DNA from: Neelides folsomi
Taxonomy: Eukaryota > Arthropoda > Collembola > Neelipleona > Neelidae
Length of the DNA: 64,000 nucleotides
Direction: 5' to 3'
NCBI GenBank assembly: GCA_034687125.1
Contig: JAQGBZ010000031.1
Location: 302,902 to 366,901, forward strand
Position numbers and translations under genes: made by a program. The stretch's first letter is position 1, and each line of letters starts with the position of its first letter. The notes beneath the pieces are model-generated. The model saw only the letters and a list, made by a program, of their open reading frames with translations. It was not told the DNA's origin and made no database searches. Below are positions 40,501 through 52,759 of the stretch, one piece after another.

Positions 40501-43500
40501 ATTAGCTCCCATTGCTTATTACCGCCGAGTGGTTATAAATAGCGGGAGACAAAGTGAATTAGCGGAATGGAACTTGGCGTTGAATCCGAGGGCGGAGTTG
40601 CCCGCCGAATGAAATGATAAATAAAAATTTCCGGGCAGTAATCCATTTCCCCCTTCACTTACGTCGAGAGAATTTTTATAATCCCAACTCCGACTGTTTT
40701 CCCCGAATAAGGAATAAACATATAGACTCCCACGCAGAGCCAATATATTTGGTTCACTGGGCCATTATTTTGAAAAATAAAAGATGGGGGTCGTTGGCGG
40801 GATTGCGGAGCGGGATTATTCGGGAGTGACTCACAAGAGAGCTAATGTCCCTTCTGTTCTCCCGAGACGATTTGAGTCCTTCGGATGCTTTTAGATTTTA
40901 GCATAACTTATTCCCGCACAACATATAAATAAGAGCTATAATGCGGGAGTGTGGACTTCCCCATACTTCCCGCTTTATTTATGGACTTCCCAACAAGAGT
41001 CTTTGCATCTGTGGAGAGCCATTGTTGTTATTGGAGGTATATGTGTAAGATCATATAACTCTTGGTACCCGACCGGATCTTTTGCATGAGACCACTTAGT
41101 TTCAAATGCGCCGAATGAATGGAGTTTTTGTGTCGAGGACGTAAATTTGCTTATGGTCTCCCCACTCCGCATATTTCACACTTAGAGAGAGGAATCTACA
41201 AGTTTGAATGCAAGGGGGGATAATGTGGAATTCTCCCCACCTCCAATCCCACTTCCTTCCGGAAACTCCATAACTCACCATCAGACTCCCTCTCGATCTC
41301 CAGCCAAAGTCCTAAAAGGACAAAAAGCCACGAAATAAATTAAACCCACCACAACACTTCTCCCATTACTTTCCCTATTTTTCACTTACACAAATTCCCA
41401 ATACATAAAAGAAACTTTATACATTACAAATACATATTCAACTTCTTGAGCTTTTTCTTTTTCTGAATCAATAAATAAACATTTATCAAATACCAAAGTA
41501 AGTAAATTTCGATCAGGATCACTTGTAATACTTATCAATACACAGTGTAGTGATTTTATTTATTGGAGTGTTTTGTATACAGTTTAGATAGTACAAGATG
41601 ATTTAAGGAGAATACAACTACACTGTGTAGTTATATATTTAAATGGAGAATTGTGTTAAATATCGGCTAGGTTGGAATTTCGTCAATGTGTGTAAATTGT
41701 GGGAATGGGGTCGGAATGCGTAAATCCTCCTCTGTGGTTTGATACGTGATTGACCAAGGAAGGTCTTCATTGAAAGAGAGCGGAAGGAAGGGGAAGAATT
41801 CGGAAAATGTGTCTGAATCATTTTGTCTTTTCGACGTCTCTGGGGGTCGGTGGGAAATCTTTATTTTGGAAAGAGTCTTAAAGGAGGGTGAATTGGACGA
41901 ACGTGTGATTTATGATGATGTGATTCGGCCCCTCTGTCTCACATCGTCCCTAGACGTCTCAAAGGACCCTCCCTCCCCACCCTTCATTTTTCACCTCTCT
42001 GTCCAGAACAATGAACCTCCTCCCGATCTATCACCGCACAGATCCACTCACACGAAACAATAACATCTAAGGGATTGTTCAACATCACTTTTCTCATGTA
42101 ACCAAATCCCCCCACCACAAATGGACAAACCCTAACAAAAAATATTGTTTCTATTTCTTATATTGTATTAATAAAAACAATATTGATGCAAAAATCCTAT
42201 TTAATATTATATAGGTAGTAGGGTTAATAAAATATAGATAATTGAAAAGATAGTATAAATGTTATTGGGGCATTGAAGAATGTGTAAAGTTGGAGCAATA
42301 TGTTTTTTTCTCTAGTTCATTTACATGAACCATATGTGCTCGTCTCCTCTGAGGGTGAGTTTTGAGTGAGAGACAGAAGTGGAGGAAGTTTGTAAAAGGG
42401 TAGGAACAAATGGAGAGAACTTATTTTAAATATTTTGTAGAAGGGAAAGTTGAGGAAATTCAAGTTGAAGTTGAAGGATTTCCGAAGAATTACAATACAT
42501 TACGGTGGTGGTAGTGGAATGGAGGAAACATCTGGTTCAAACTCCTTTCTCTTATTCCAAATAAAGAATCGGATGAAGCCAAGTCCTTTAAAATTCCCAA
42601 TTTCACTTTCTTATATGACGACTCGACAAGTGAGAGATATACTTTACTTCATATACCCTTACTCTTTATATTCTTTATATGGACCTACTAATACATTTAA
42701 TATATCTGTAGATGTCTGTACATAATAGGTGACTTTTATCATATAAAGTTGATATATATAACAGAAGGATATCTTGTCCATTGGAATGTTTTACATCTCG
42801 CTTTCTTACGTCTGGACATAAAATGTGTGAGAGAAGATTTAATACATGTGGGGGTTGAAGAATTCGCTGTTCAATTCCCTTAGTTCGTTTTTCTTCCAAG
42901 TGCCGATGAAAAATCCCCATGCATGAAGATGAGTGTGAAGTGGGTTAAAATGCATGGGGTTTAATCATCCCCATTTCCCTCTGCTCTTTTTGAACCCTTT
43001 TGTTACAATGGTCGTTCCTTATTGGGAGAGATGATGATGAAGGTGCGTGTTGGAGGAGTATTATATTGAAAATTGGAAATTTGCTACCCGCCTTCTCTTT
43101 GTCCTCCAACCCGGGTTTTATCAGGTCCATTAAAGACGCCTTATCCGACCTGAACCTACGTTCGGAGAAGGAAAAATCAAGATAAATGGGGCTCTGACAA
43201 TTTACAGTTTCTCTTCCGGACAAAGTGCTCCCGTACATTTCCCAAATTCAATTTCTACATTTGTCGAACCTTATTTATGGCACAATTGTTGTTATTACAC
43301 TCCCCCACTTCCTCTTCTTCAAAAAAGGCCCACTCAGGTGTGAGTGGAAATTACATATGTTGCGTTTGCCTCTCCGCCCATTTTCATTTTTTATTTCTTT
43401 AACCTTAATTCACTCACATTACATTATTTAATCCTGTTCCACATTCCCGGGTTCTGAGGTTCTCAATCGTGGGGGTTAATAAGTAAAGAGGCAATATTTG

Positions 43501-46500
43501 AATCTTTGATTCCGGAGTTAATTATTTGGATTTGGAGTTTTTTGGAGAGGAAAAGAGCTGAGGGAATTTATTAGCGAGGTTCCTGGGGAAAGTTCGTCCA
43601 TTATTGAGAATCCTTTTGAAAGAAATCTGGGAGCGGCCTTTGCGAGGTTTGGTCATTATTGACCCAAGAGGGAATTGGGAGGAGAATTTGAGAGAATTTG
43701 AGAGAGGAAGTCTTTTGAGTTGGGGAGGGGAAGTTGGCGAGGGGAATTGTCACCTTTTGGAGAAATGAATGGGAGCAATTAGCGTCATTAAATTAATTCG
43801 GCCTCTGTCGTGAGAAACAAACAGGGAATTCTCCGCACCCCGAATAGATAAATTGGTTCTGGGGAAGGTGACGGCGGCTGAGGAAAATTTTCCTCTTCCA
43901 CAATGTCATTTCCCCATTTGAGTCGAGGAGTATCGGGGTCGTAATCGGCTAATATTTTGGAATTATAGCTTCCACTGAAAGAATTAGAGGGCAATAAGTT
44001 AGAAAGTAAACTATTAATTTGTCATTTTTATTTCTTCAGACGTCACAAGGCGGACGTTAAACCATTCCGACTCATGAATCCCAACACAACCAACATGCTT
44101 CCTTCCTCTCCCATATTTTTCCCCAATCTGGGTTTGTTTATTTGAAAGGAATTGAAAAACAATTTTCCACACCTTTATTAAATATTGGGTTTGGAATTAA
44201 AAGAGTTGAAAGGAGGCGGAAATTGGGGCGAGAGAAAGTGAAGTTCGAGGAATCCCCTTCATTTCCAGGACTGTGGGAAACCGCGGAAACCCTGACTTGT
44301 TTCTACACCCCATGAGGACCCTTCAGGGGGTCTGGAAGAACAAGACAGATTCAATCTCTCTCTCAACGCCAAGCTTTCTTTAACCCTACTACAACATATT
44401 ACATCAACCGGAAATCTAAATGGATTTTTTATCATCTACAGGTGATGATGAAGTGGAGAAACTTTGACATATTTTAAAAAAAGGTCAAGGAATTTATTAT
44501 TTTATATCCAATCAGTTCTTCTCATTTCTCTTAAATATTATAAAAAAATAAATAAGACCATCTAATCTCTATTTATTTATATCTTTATGGTTGAAGGGTT
44601 CGGAAGATCAAAAGGAATTTTGATGTTTTGACTTGAATTATTCCAAATATCCAAGTTAATGAATTATTCAATAATTAATTTTAATGATTTAATTCACTCC
44701 AAAGAGATAATTAGATAATAATCTCCAACTCCTTTTCCTATTCTTTGATTTATCCAATCTTGATGATATAATGGAGGTATATTATGGTAAAATAGTTCAG
44801 TACAACCCCAAGCTTGAAATTATAACTGGGAGAAAAATGAGGTGTATTTCGACGGGAGAGACATCCCATTAGAGCCACCCTAAGCTGAAATTAGTCAAGT
44901 GAGAATTAAGAACTATTCTTAATGCAAAATGTGCAGTCAGAATCCCCCGCATTTGATCATAATATTTCTCAAAAGTGGAAGAGTAAGCGAACTTCGTTTC
45001 GCTTCGTGATTTTTCTCCCAAAAGTTGTTCCTTTCTCTTTCCACCCTCCTTCCCCTTCTCAAACTCACCAATTCTTCAAATGAGAGGAATATAAAAATAT
45101 TATTACAATGCATTTCTTATATAACATTCATTCATATCTTCCATACGAATCCTAAATAGACTTTTTATATTAAAGAGATGTTGAACCATAGACCTTTAAT
45201 TTTGAGTAGCTTTATAAAGTATTTGTATAGAGTAAGTTCTTATGTAATTTGCTTATATTGTATAAGAACACATATAAAAATACAATAATGGAAAGTCATA
45301 CGCTGATTCAAGTAATTTCCAAAGAAAGGCCAAACTTGCTGGAAAAAAAGTTGCTGAAAACTCGATGTTGGATCGTCAGGCTTCATCTCTCATATATTGA
45401 AAGAGAGAATTTGAGGGCGATTTGGAGGTTTTTGGGGGAGGAATGAAATAATATTCTCTCTTTTTTCTCTCATGGAAGTTGGTGAGTTAAGGAGGGGAAA
45501 ACCCTTGGGACTCATCTCTGCCTTCTTCTCATTATGACCTCTGAGTTGGAATTGAGTGAGCTGAGAGCGGAGCGTCTTATGGACCTGGTCGATAGATTCA
45601 ACCTCCATGTCTTGTTTGCGGCTGATTCTGAGCTGTCGACAGGTCTGGGAACTGTAAAGGAGGACATTTGAGTGAAGAAATGGAGACATTCCCCTGTTTA
45701 TACATTCTTCCCTCCACTCCTAGAAAACCAATGGAGGAATTAAACTTAATGGAATGTGCGGAAAGAGGAGCACATGGAGGCTCAAACTCTCATATTTACT
45801 CCTTACTTCCATTTACTAACTTTAATTGTCACCTGGAGGTGGGAGAAGAATTTTAAGAATCTCATTCTCCCCTTTCGGTCTCTACCTGTTAAATCCCTTT
45901 CTGTCTTAAACTTCCTCACTCATAACTAACTTTAAGTTCAAGGAATTAAAAATTGAATGTTAAATATTGCGTTCAACAAACGCTGACAATGTTTAAGAAA
46001 GGGACAAGTTTGGAATTGCTTTATGGTTTACACATTTATTATTCCGTGCAATTAAAGATCAAATCTTGTTGAATTCAACATCATGGGTTTCTCAAAAAAC
46101 TTTTTAGATTTGGAACATGAAAAAAAGCAAGTTTTTTGGCATTTATAACCTCATTTAGATATCGTGTAATTTGATGTTGTTATTAGGAAAAAGGATGCAC
46201 TAGAGGATCGTAAATACGACACGGTTGTTCAAATGTTGGAATTTCCCTACATTTCCTTTAATCAGTATTTTATATGCAGAGAACCTAGGGGTTTGTATGG
46301 ACATAAATATAAGGCCAAGATGTACGTTCAAATATAAGATCTTATAAGATCTGTTTGGGTTTGTGGAGATTCCAAAGAAATTCATTCGCTTTGACCATCC
46401 CGACTTAAGGAAATATTTTGAGTTGATTCAACTTTCCTAATCTTGAGATGAAATTGTAAAAAGAAACCTTTGGGTGAAGAGAAAGAAATGAGAAAAAAAT

Positions 46501-49500
46501 GTTCTTGTGCAGCTTCCCCTCTCCATCCCAAGATTTGTTCATTTATTTCAAGAAATGGTTCTATGCTTGGATAAATTACTTAATCCATTTACGATTCCTC
46601 ATGGACCTCATGAGACTTAAACTAAATTATTTTCATTTACTTTCCTATACCTATTTAATTAATAATTTATTAAATGTATCTGGCCCAAATATCTTAATCT
46701 CTAACAGAATATGGGAAGGAGAAGACGCAAATGATGTGAAATTGGGATAGAATCAAAATAATCAACTTTTCCAATTTGCAACTTTTAATTCATAAATGAT
46801 TTGAGAGATATCAGATTCACTAGATGAATAAAAGACGAAGGTTTTGGAATTAGATTCTCTGCTTAAGGTGTTTTTCGTAATGAGTGAGTATTATTAGGAG
46901 GTGAATTCTCCACTTCGGTCCCTTTTTATGTAAGATAATAAATGGGGAAAGGGGGAGATGAGGAAAATGGTGAAGTGATCAAGTCGTAAAGCGGAGAATA
47001 AATTGGGTTTTATTAATGCTATTATTTCTCCTAAGTGGTAATGTGCCCTAATCCCATCCCTCGCCAATTCTTAAATTCTTAAATTCCGAATCCTTCAACT
47101 TTCCAACTCCCGTCACTCTTTACACTCTCCCCTTATCTTTCTCTACCCTGGCTGGGTGTGAATTGGAATTTCTCCATTGCTCTTCCCCTGCCAGAGAATG
47201 GGGAGGGTTCGAGCGTGTGAAGGAGATGAAGCTGAAGGAACTGAAGGAAGGGAGCTGAGCGGAATTTCACCCCCTAATTACTAAATAGAGAGAAGAGAGA
47301 AAGATCTCTTTGCATAGGAGAAGTTATAGGAAAGCGGGTGATGAGAAAAGAGGGGCTGAAGGAGGAGATGAAAGATTAAAGGAACTCTGGATGGAAAAGC
47401 GGCTTTTAAGAGGAAACGGAGAGCCACTCAGGGATTCCTTAATAAGAATCAGAGTTAATAAAGAGTCTTCAAGAACCAAAGAACCGGGAAAAACAAACAG
47501 AGGAGGGATCAAGTTCAGCCCAAATGACTCAAAGAAATACATTCATGGAATTTTAATTCTTCTTTTACCTCTTAATTCAAATGAAAATGGGAAATCTTCA
47601 TTTTCACATTTATTCGATAAATTTTGATTTAATTTCTTAATTCCAATTCTTCACATTTTTCTTTTAATTTTTAGTCATTGTGATATTTATAAGAAAAAGA
47701 AGTTAAGATAAGAAAAAGCTTTATTATGTACTCTACTTTATAGTTTATAGTATTTGGATATTGAGGAAATTGAAGGGATTTAAGATGAGAAGTTGAAAGT
47801 GGAATTTTGGTTTTGATTTTTATACTTATTTTAGAGGATTTTTATGAATTCATGAGGGACTTGAAGAGAGAATGAGATTAAGGTCCTCAATTATTTTTGA
47901 GCAAATATCCGTAAGAAATACTCAATTTCCCATTCTTATCCTTCATATGGAGGAAATGTGTTGTAGTTTATGAGAAGGTGCATTTCTCCTTTTGAGCCCA
48001 ATTCCCTTCTGGCCCTTTGTGAATTTGGGGATCTTTGATGATCAGTCAACCCGTCATGCATATGCAGATTGAAGCCCAAATTCCTTCGTCGTCAAACAAT
48101 AAGGCATTTGTTACAATTGTCCCCTCGAGATATTTCTCCTTTCCAATCTCAATCCCCATTTTCCGCATCAAATTCTTAACAAAGGAAACAAAAAATTCCA
48201 AATGTTCAACTTTCACAATTTAAATAAAGTGTCAAATAATATCTAAATTATTTTAATAAATAAACAATAAATTGGATTTCATTATTTTAGTTAAAAAAGA
48301 CCGTATCCAACATATTATATTACTGAATAAATCAGGAATTAAGAAGTATACAGTATAAGTGTACATATCCTACCTAATAATTATACCATATTCTTGTATT
48401 GTACAAACATTCAAAGGAAATAAATAAGAAATATGAAAGCTCACAATAGGAATTGTAATGAAAGAAATGGAGTAAATTACCAATGTGTCAAGTTTATGAA
48501 AAAATGAGAGTTCTCTCGGAAATGAATAGGAAGCTTAATTTATAAATGTTATTGACAGGATTGAGAAAGTTCGTTAAGATGATCAGTGTTCCATAAATTT
48601 CCGCCCTTTAGTTCTCGGAATTTGGGAGTGAGTGTTTGGAACCTGGGCCTGACTTTGGATAAATTGGGCAAGAGAACAGACACTGATTGACTCCTTCGTA
48701 CCTCAACACTCCCTCTGCTCCAATGGCCTTTCTCTCCCACGTTGTTCCACAAGGAGCTGAAGGAGTCAATTCCCTCAATTAATCAATCCCTACACATTTA
48801 TAAGAAATACCCTTACATTCTTTTTTAATAATTCCCCTCGCAGAATTCTAACTCTTGCTCTGACTCTTGCTCTGACTCTTGCTCTGACTCTACAACCCGG
48901 GTTGACATAGGGAGATCTCTCTAGGGGAGATCTCAATTTCTCAATCTGTGAAACTTCATTTCCCGTCTCTTTCTTGACTTTTGAATTTATGATTTTCCAG
49001 ACCATTTTTCACCCAATTCACTGACGGACTCCGTCCCAACATGAATAATAGACTTAAAGAGATCTCCCAACCATCTGGAACATTTCATTATACAATGTGT
49101 ACGTATGAATAATTCGCCAATGAAGTCCCGGAATTTTAAACAATATTTTAAACATCCCCTTTCTCTCTGCATTTTTTTATTTATTGGGTGGATGGGCTAG
49201 GCAGGAATTATCTGAAGGATAAATTGCATGAGGGAAATGACCGACCTTGTTTACATTTCCCATTTTGACTCGAGTGGTCCGTAAAGATTAAACTGCGTAA
49301 AAGAAGGTCCTTTTGTGAAGGGATGGAATTTGAGACAGTCGACAGGAGCACGAAGTGGATTTCTCTGAATAGAAATGACACTCCGTACAGAGCCAACTCC
49401 CATTTTTCTCCACTTTATTAGACGATTAGACTCGCTGTTTCTCGAGAAAAAAAAGGAGATATGACGAGCATCGTTTGTCTCTTTCTTACTTCCCCCTTTC

Positions 49501-52500
49501 TACCCAACATGGATTGTAACCAAAAACGAATGGGAACATATTCGACCCTATCTACGTTACATTCATCCCCGGGCCATGGAAGACGTGCTCTTACGCATTT
49601 TTCAACTTCCTCACAAAAACATCATTTGATTCAATTAGGATGCAAATTTGAAAAATTCACATTTTAAATTAAAATAAACTTTAAATTACAATAAATTTTA
49701 AATTAAAGTAAACTTTCGAGTCTTTTCAGAGCTTATGAAAGCTTTTTATTAGTGTTATTAATTATATTGAATTGCATTGGTATGTAAGGGACTGAATGTT
49801 CAATTGGGCATTCTGGTCGAAGACGAAGGGGCTGAGGGTTCGTTTACATTCCATTAAAGCCCGTTGTGTGTATCCATTACGCAAATTGCGGGTCGTGGGA
49901 GGATGAAGGAGAAAATAATGAGAGGGTCGAGGAAAGTGGGATAATTCTCTAACCGCCCTGCAATGCATCTCAACAAATTGACCTGAACTGTGTGAGAGGA
50001 GTTTCCACATTCACAGCTCGTTTGCTCCTCTTAATCTACCAAATGTTTCAAATCCTTCACAGCCCAACGAGAGAAATCTCAAGTGTGAAGGAACCCATTG
50101 GAAAATACTTTTTATTTTCTCTCCTTCAATTTTATTTCGACTTGGCCAATTATTGACAAAACTCATTTTCACTTTCAACAATTTAGAGCTGGACAATGAA
50201 AAATCTATGTAATATTAATTGGCTTTTTCATTTGTATTTAAATTTTGAATTGAATGATCAGGTTGGAACTTTTATTCAAAGCATTCCAAACTTATATTTT
50301 CTATCGATGGTTTGGTCACCAACTTATTAATTTTAAGAGTCATTTTATATTTTTAATATTTATTAAACATTTTATTTAACTTTTTGGATAATTTTCATTT
50401 TTCAAATTGCTTGAAATATTGTTTTTTACCCAATAAATGTTTTTTTCCGAATCTTTTATATTAATTCTTGGCGAGTGAGAAGGGGGAAATTGAATGAAAT
50501 TGAGTAATATTAGAAAGGGGATGAGTTGATCCAACATTTTTATCTCTTCTTTTTGGAGAGGGTGAGGGAAGGGAGAAGTTGTCTAATTCTCCCCTTGTTC
50601 TTCATCTCCCGAGATTTTTCCCATCTGTTGCCTTGAAGAGGGCGGGTTGTCAACACGCGGTGGATCTTGAGACTGCTGAGCACACTTTTTCCCCCAGTGA
50701 TCATGTGAGGGATGAGAGATGATGGTCTTTGGATGTAAAGAGACCTCGTCGCCCCTTCAATCAATGGGGAGGTCTGAGGAAATAAAGGAAGGGGATCTTG
50801 GGAGGAAATTCGGGAAATCTGACGAGTGAGTTGAGAAGGAAATGATAGGGAAGAAAGACGAGGACTTTATTTTATTAGCCATGAGATTTTCCCCCTTTCA
50901 AGAGAACACTTGCCATTTCTCACATTCGCCCATTTGACTCCAATGTTTTCTCTTCTTTATTCAAAGAATTTGCATCAATTTCTTCTTCATTTCACTCGCC
51001 CTCCTTGGGATTCCTATCATAATAAATCTCAAGACCAGTCTTGGAATTTTAGATGTTTAAAATAAAATGTGAAATGAAGGAAAAAGATCTATTTATTCAT
51101 TTTAATTAAAAATATTTTAATTTTAACAAATTTATATTATTAGTTTCTTCTCTGTCTCTACTGTAAAATAATATATTATAAAATATATTACTTTATAATT
51201 ATCATTTTAATAAGATTTAAATGATAGTTCAGGCAGAATGTTCAAAATCAGAAATTTTATTAACTGTAAGTTTTGAAGAGTAATGAAAATGAGTGCAAAT
51301 AATACAAATAGGCTTTAAGAGAAAGTCATCCGAGAAATGTGAATATTTGTGCAAGGAGTCAAAGAGGGAATTAAAATTGCATGCCGAGATCACTCATCTC
51401 ATTTGTCTGTTCAATTTGCATAAGTAAAAAGGGTAAATTAAGGAGGGGACGGAGAATGGATTAAATAATAATATCTGAACCTCCTGGAGCCACCGAGCAA
51501 ACACAAGTTGTGTGCAGAGAGCAACATATTAACAAATAATGTTGTCCACCCTCGCTGAAGTTGGGGAGTGAAAGAGCAGACTTTCTTTGTTGATTAAGAA
51601 ACGGCTTCCCTCGACCCTCTCCACAGGTCAGGCCAATTTCCCTTGTCATTATCGATTGGGGAATCTCCTCAAAGGACTCCATTTGGAGATTGACCCCAAG
51701 AAACTCCTCAGCCTTCACTCACAATTTATCATCACTTCGCCCTCATGCTATAAGGTCAAAAAGACCAAAACACATCAATTTATACATCTCACAAAAAGTA
51801 TATCAGATGTATCTGTGTTCTTATATTTATCAGCATGGACGTCTATATTGCTTTTTTTCATTAAAAACTTTTATATTACCTTATTTCTACCTTAGTTAAT
51901 ATTATAAAATACAATACCATATATGATATTGGATGTATGTATAATATACGAGTATTATGATATTGCGAACAAAATGAATATTACCTATTCGGATGCGTGT
52001 AGTATTAAATAATTTAATTAATGGTATTATTGTATTGCTTTACGGTTTCATACTCATAAATCAAATTAATTTAAGATGAATTTTATAACTTTGTACTTAT
52101 TGCTCTTTTGTGGTTAATTGGTAAATTGATGTTGAAGTATTTAATTACAGGATGTATGTTGTATGTTGTACTGGAAATGTTTATGGAAAAATTTTTTCTT
52201 TGTGGTAATCCAATCGATCACAATCCTTCACATTTTAGCAAATTAAATTGAAGGCTTGGTTTGTGTCTTTTCAATGCAAGGCCGAATGCCAAACGGAGAA
52301 TCTCTTTCAAGCTATAAGGCTTTTATCAGTAGATTAGAAGGAAACAAAATTGTACTTTTATTCTTACTTTTATTGCATATTTCTGCATTGTGAAATTGAA
52401 GCTCCAACATGAACATTTGAAAAGAAAGTCTTAAGAAAGTTTTTAAACCCCATTTTGAAAATTTTACATATCATAATGTTAACAAAAAAGGTGTGAGATC

Positions 52501-52759
52501 AAGTGAGATGCAAATTACATTAATATTTTAAATCTCTGTTTGTTTTTAGCTATGAATCAACTCCCAGAGTTTGGAGAGCCGATTCCAAATGTCACAGGTA
52601 AAATTGCCATTTTCTTTACAACATGTTATGTATTTAGGAATGATTTCGAAATTTAAATTGCAAGGGTCAGTGCTAGTATTGATTTTATTTTTACTTATAG
52701 TGGCCGTTGGACGAGACGCGTCTCTTCCGTGCGTCGTTGAAAATTTGGGCAATCACAAG
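37510..52759 (+). CDS. DIP/lachesin-like Ig-domain cell-surface protein, 5' part (three exons)
   Basis: Exons 37510-37690, 52550-52597 and 52701-52759 fit in phase (1, 1, 0). The first encodes a basic N-terminus with a nine-His run, then a hydrophobic segment VLIVAVCQMATVLS that would act as a signal sequence. The next two read PEFGEPIPNVT and VAVGRDASLPCVVENLGNHK, the first strand and first Cys of an Ig domain. The P-x-F-x-x-P-I-x-N-x-T-V-x-x-G-R-D and C-V-V-x-x-L-G pattern is typical of arthropod DIP and lachesin proteins, GPI-anchored or secreted Ig proteins that pair with Dprs to specify synaptic partners. The expected following exon (VAW...) was not found to the right. The Ig exons are secure; linking the 37.5-kb exon to them rests on phase, strand and a signal-like end. 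The 14.9-kb intron suits a neuronal gene. Confidence 0.6.
43839..43974 (-). other. Candidate unassigned exon
   Basis: On the minus strand an acceptor (TTCTTTCAG) is followed by an open frame reading GSYNSKILADYDPDTPRLKW and then an acidic/proline-rich stretch, ending at a possible donor GTGCGG. Codon use and the acceptor look exon-like, but I recognise no family and the donor is weak. Confidence 0.2.
48851..48891. repeat. 12-bp tandem repeat, about 3.4 units
   Basis: The unit ACTCTTGCTCTG is repeated without change. A simple minisatellite. Confidence 0.9.
49663..49713. repeat. 17-bp tandem repeat, three units
   Basis: Three copies of TTTAAATTAAAATAAAC with few substitutions. Confidence 0.8.

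Larger units (their letters stand above)
37691..52549 (+). other. Putative 14.9-kb first intron of the DIP-like gene
   Basis: The stretch is less AT-rich than the flanks, with many short runs such as TTCCCC and GAGGAAA. I found no exon that I can assign. The best unassigned candidate is on the minus strand at 43839-43974. It also holds a 12-bp tandem repeat (48851-48891) and a 17-bp AT-rich repeat (49663-49713). Neuronal enhancers are plausible but not shown. Confidence 0.4.

Noticed and set aside
46337-46352. 16-bp palindrome AGATCTTATAAGATCT
   Set aside because: AT-rich palindromes of this length are expected by chance in a window of this size; no other support.
50540-50764. G/C-richer minus-strand segment open in two frames
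   Set aside because: Two competing frames, no convincing acceptor or donor, and no recognisable family.
51461-51718. Minus-strand frame ending in TCVCSVAPGG, tested as a sarcoglycan C-terminus
   Set aside because: The cysteine pattern and GRLFL-like stretch of sarcoglycans are missing.
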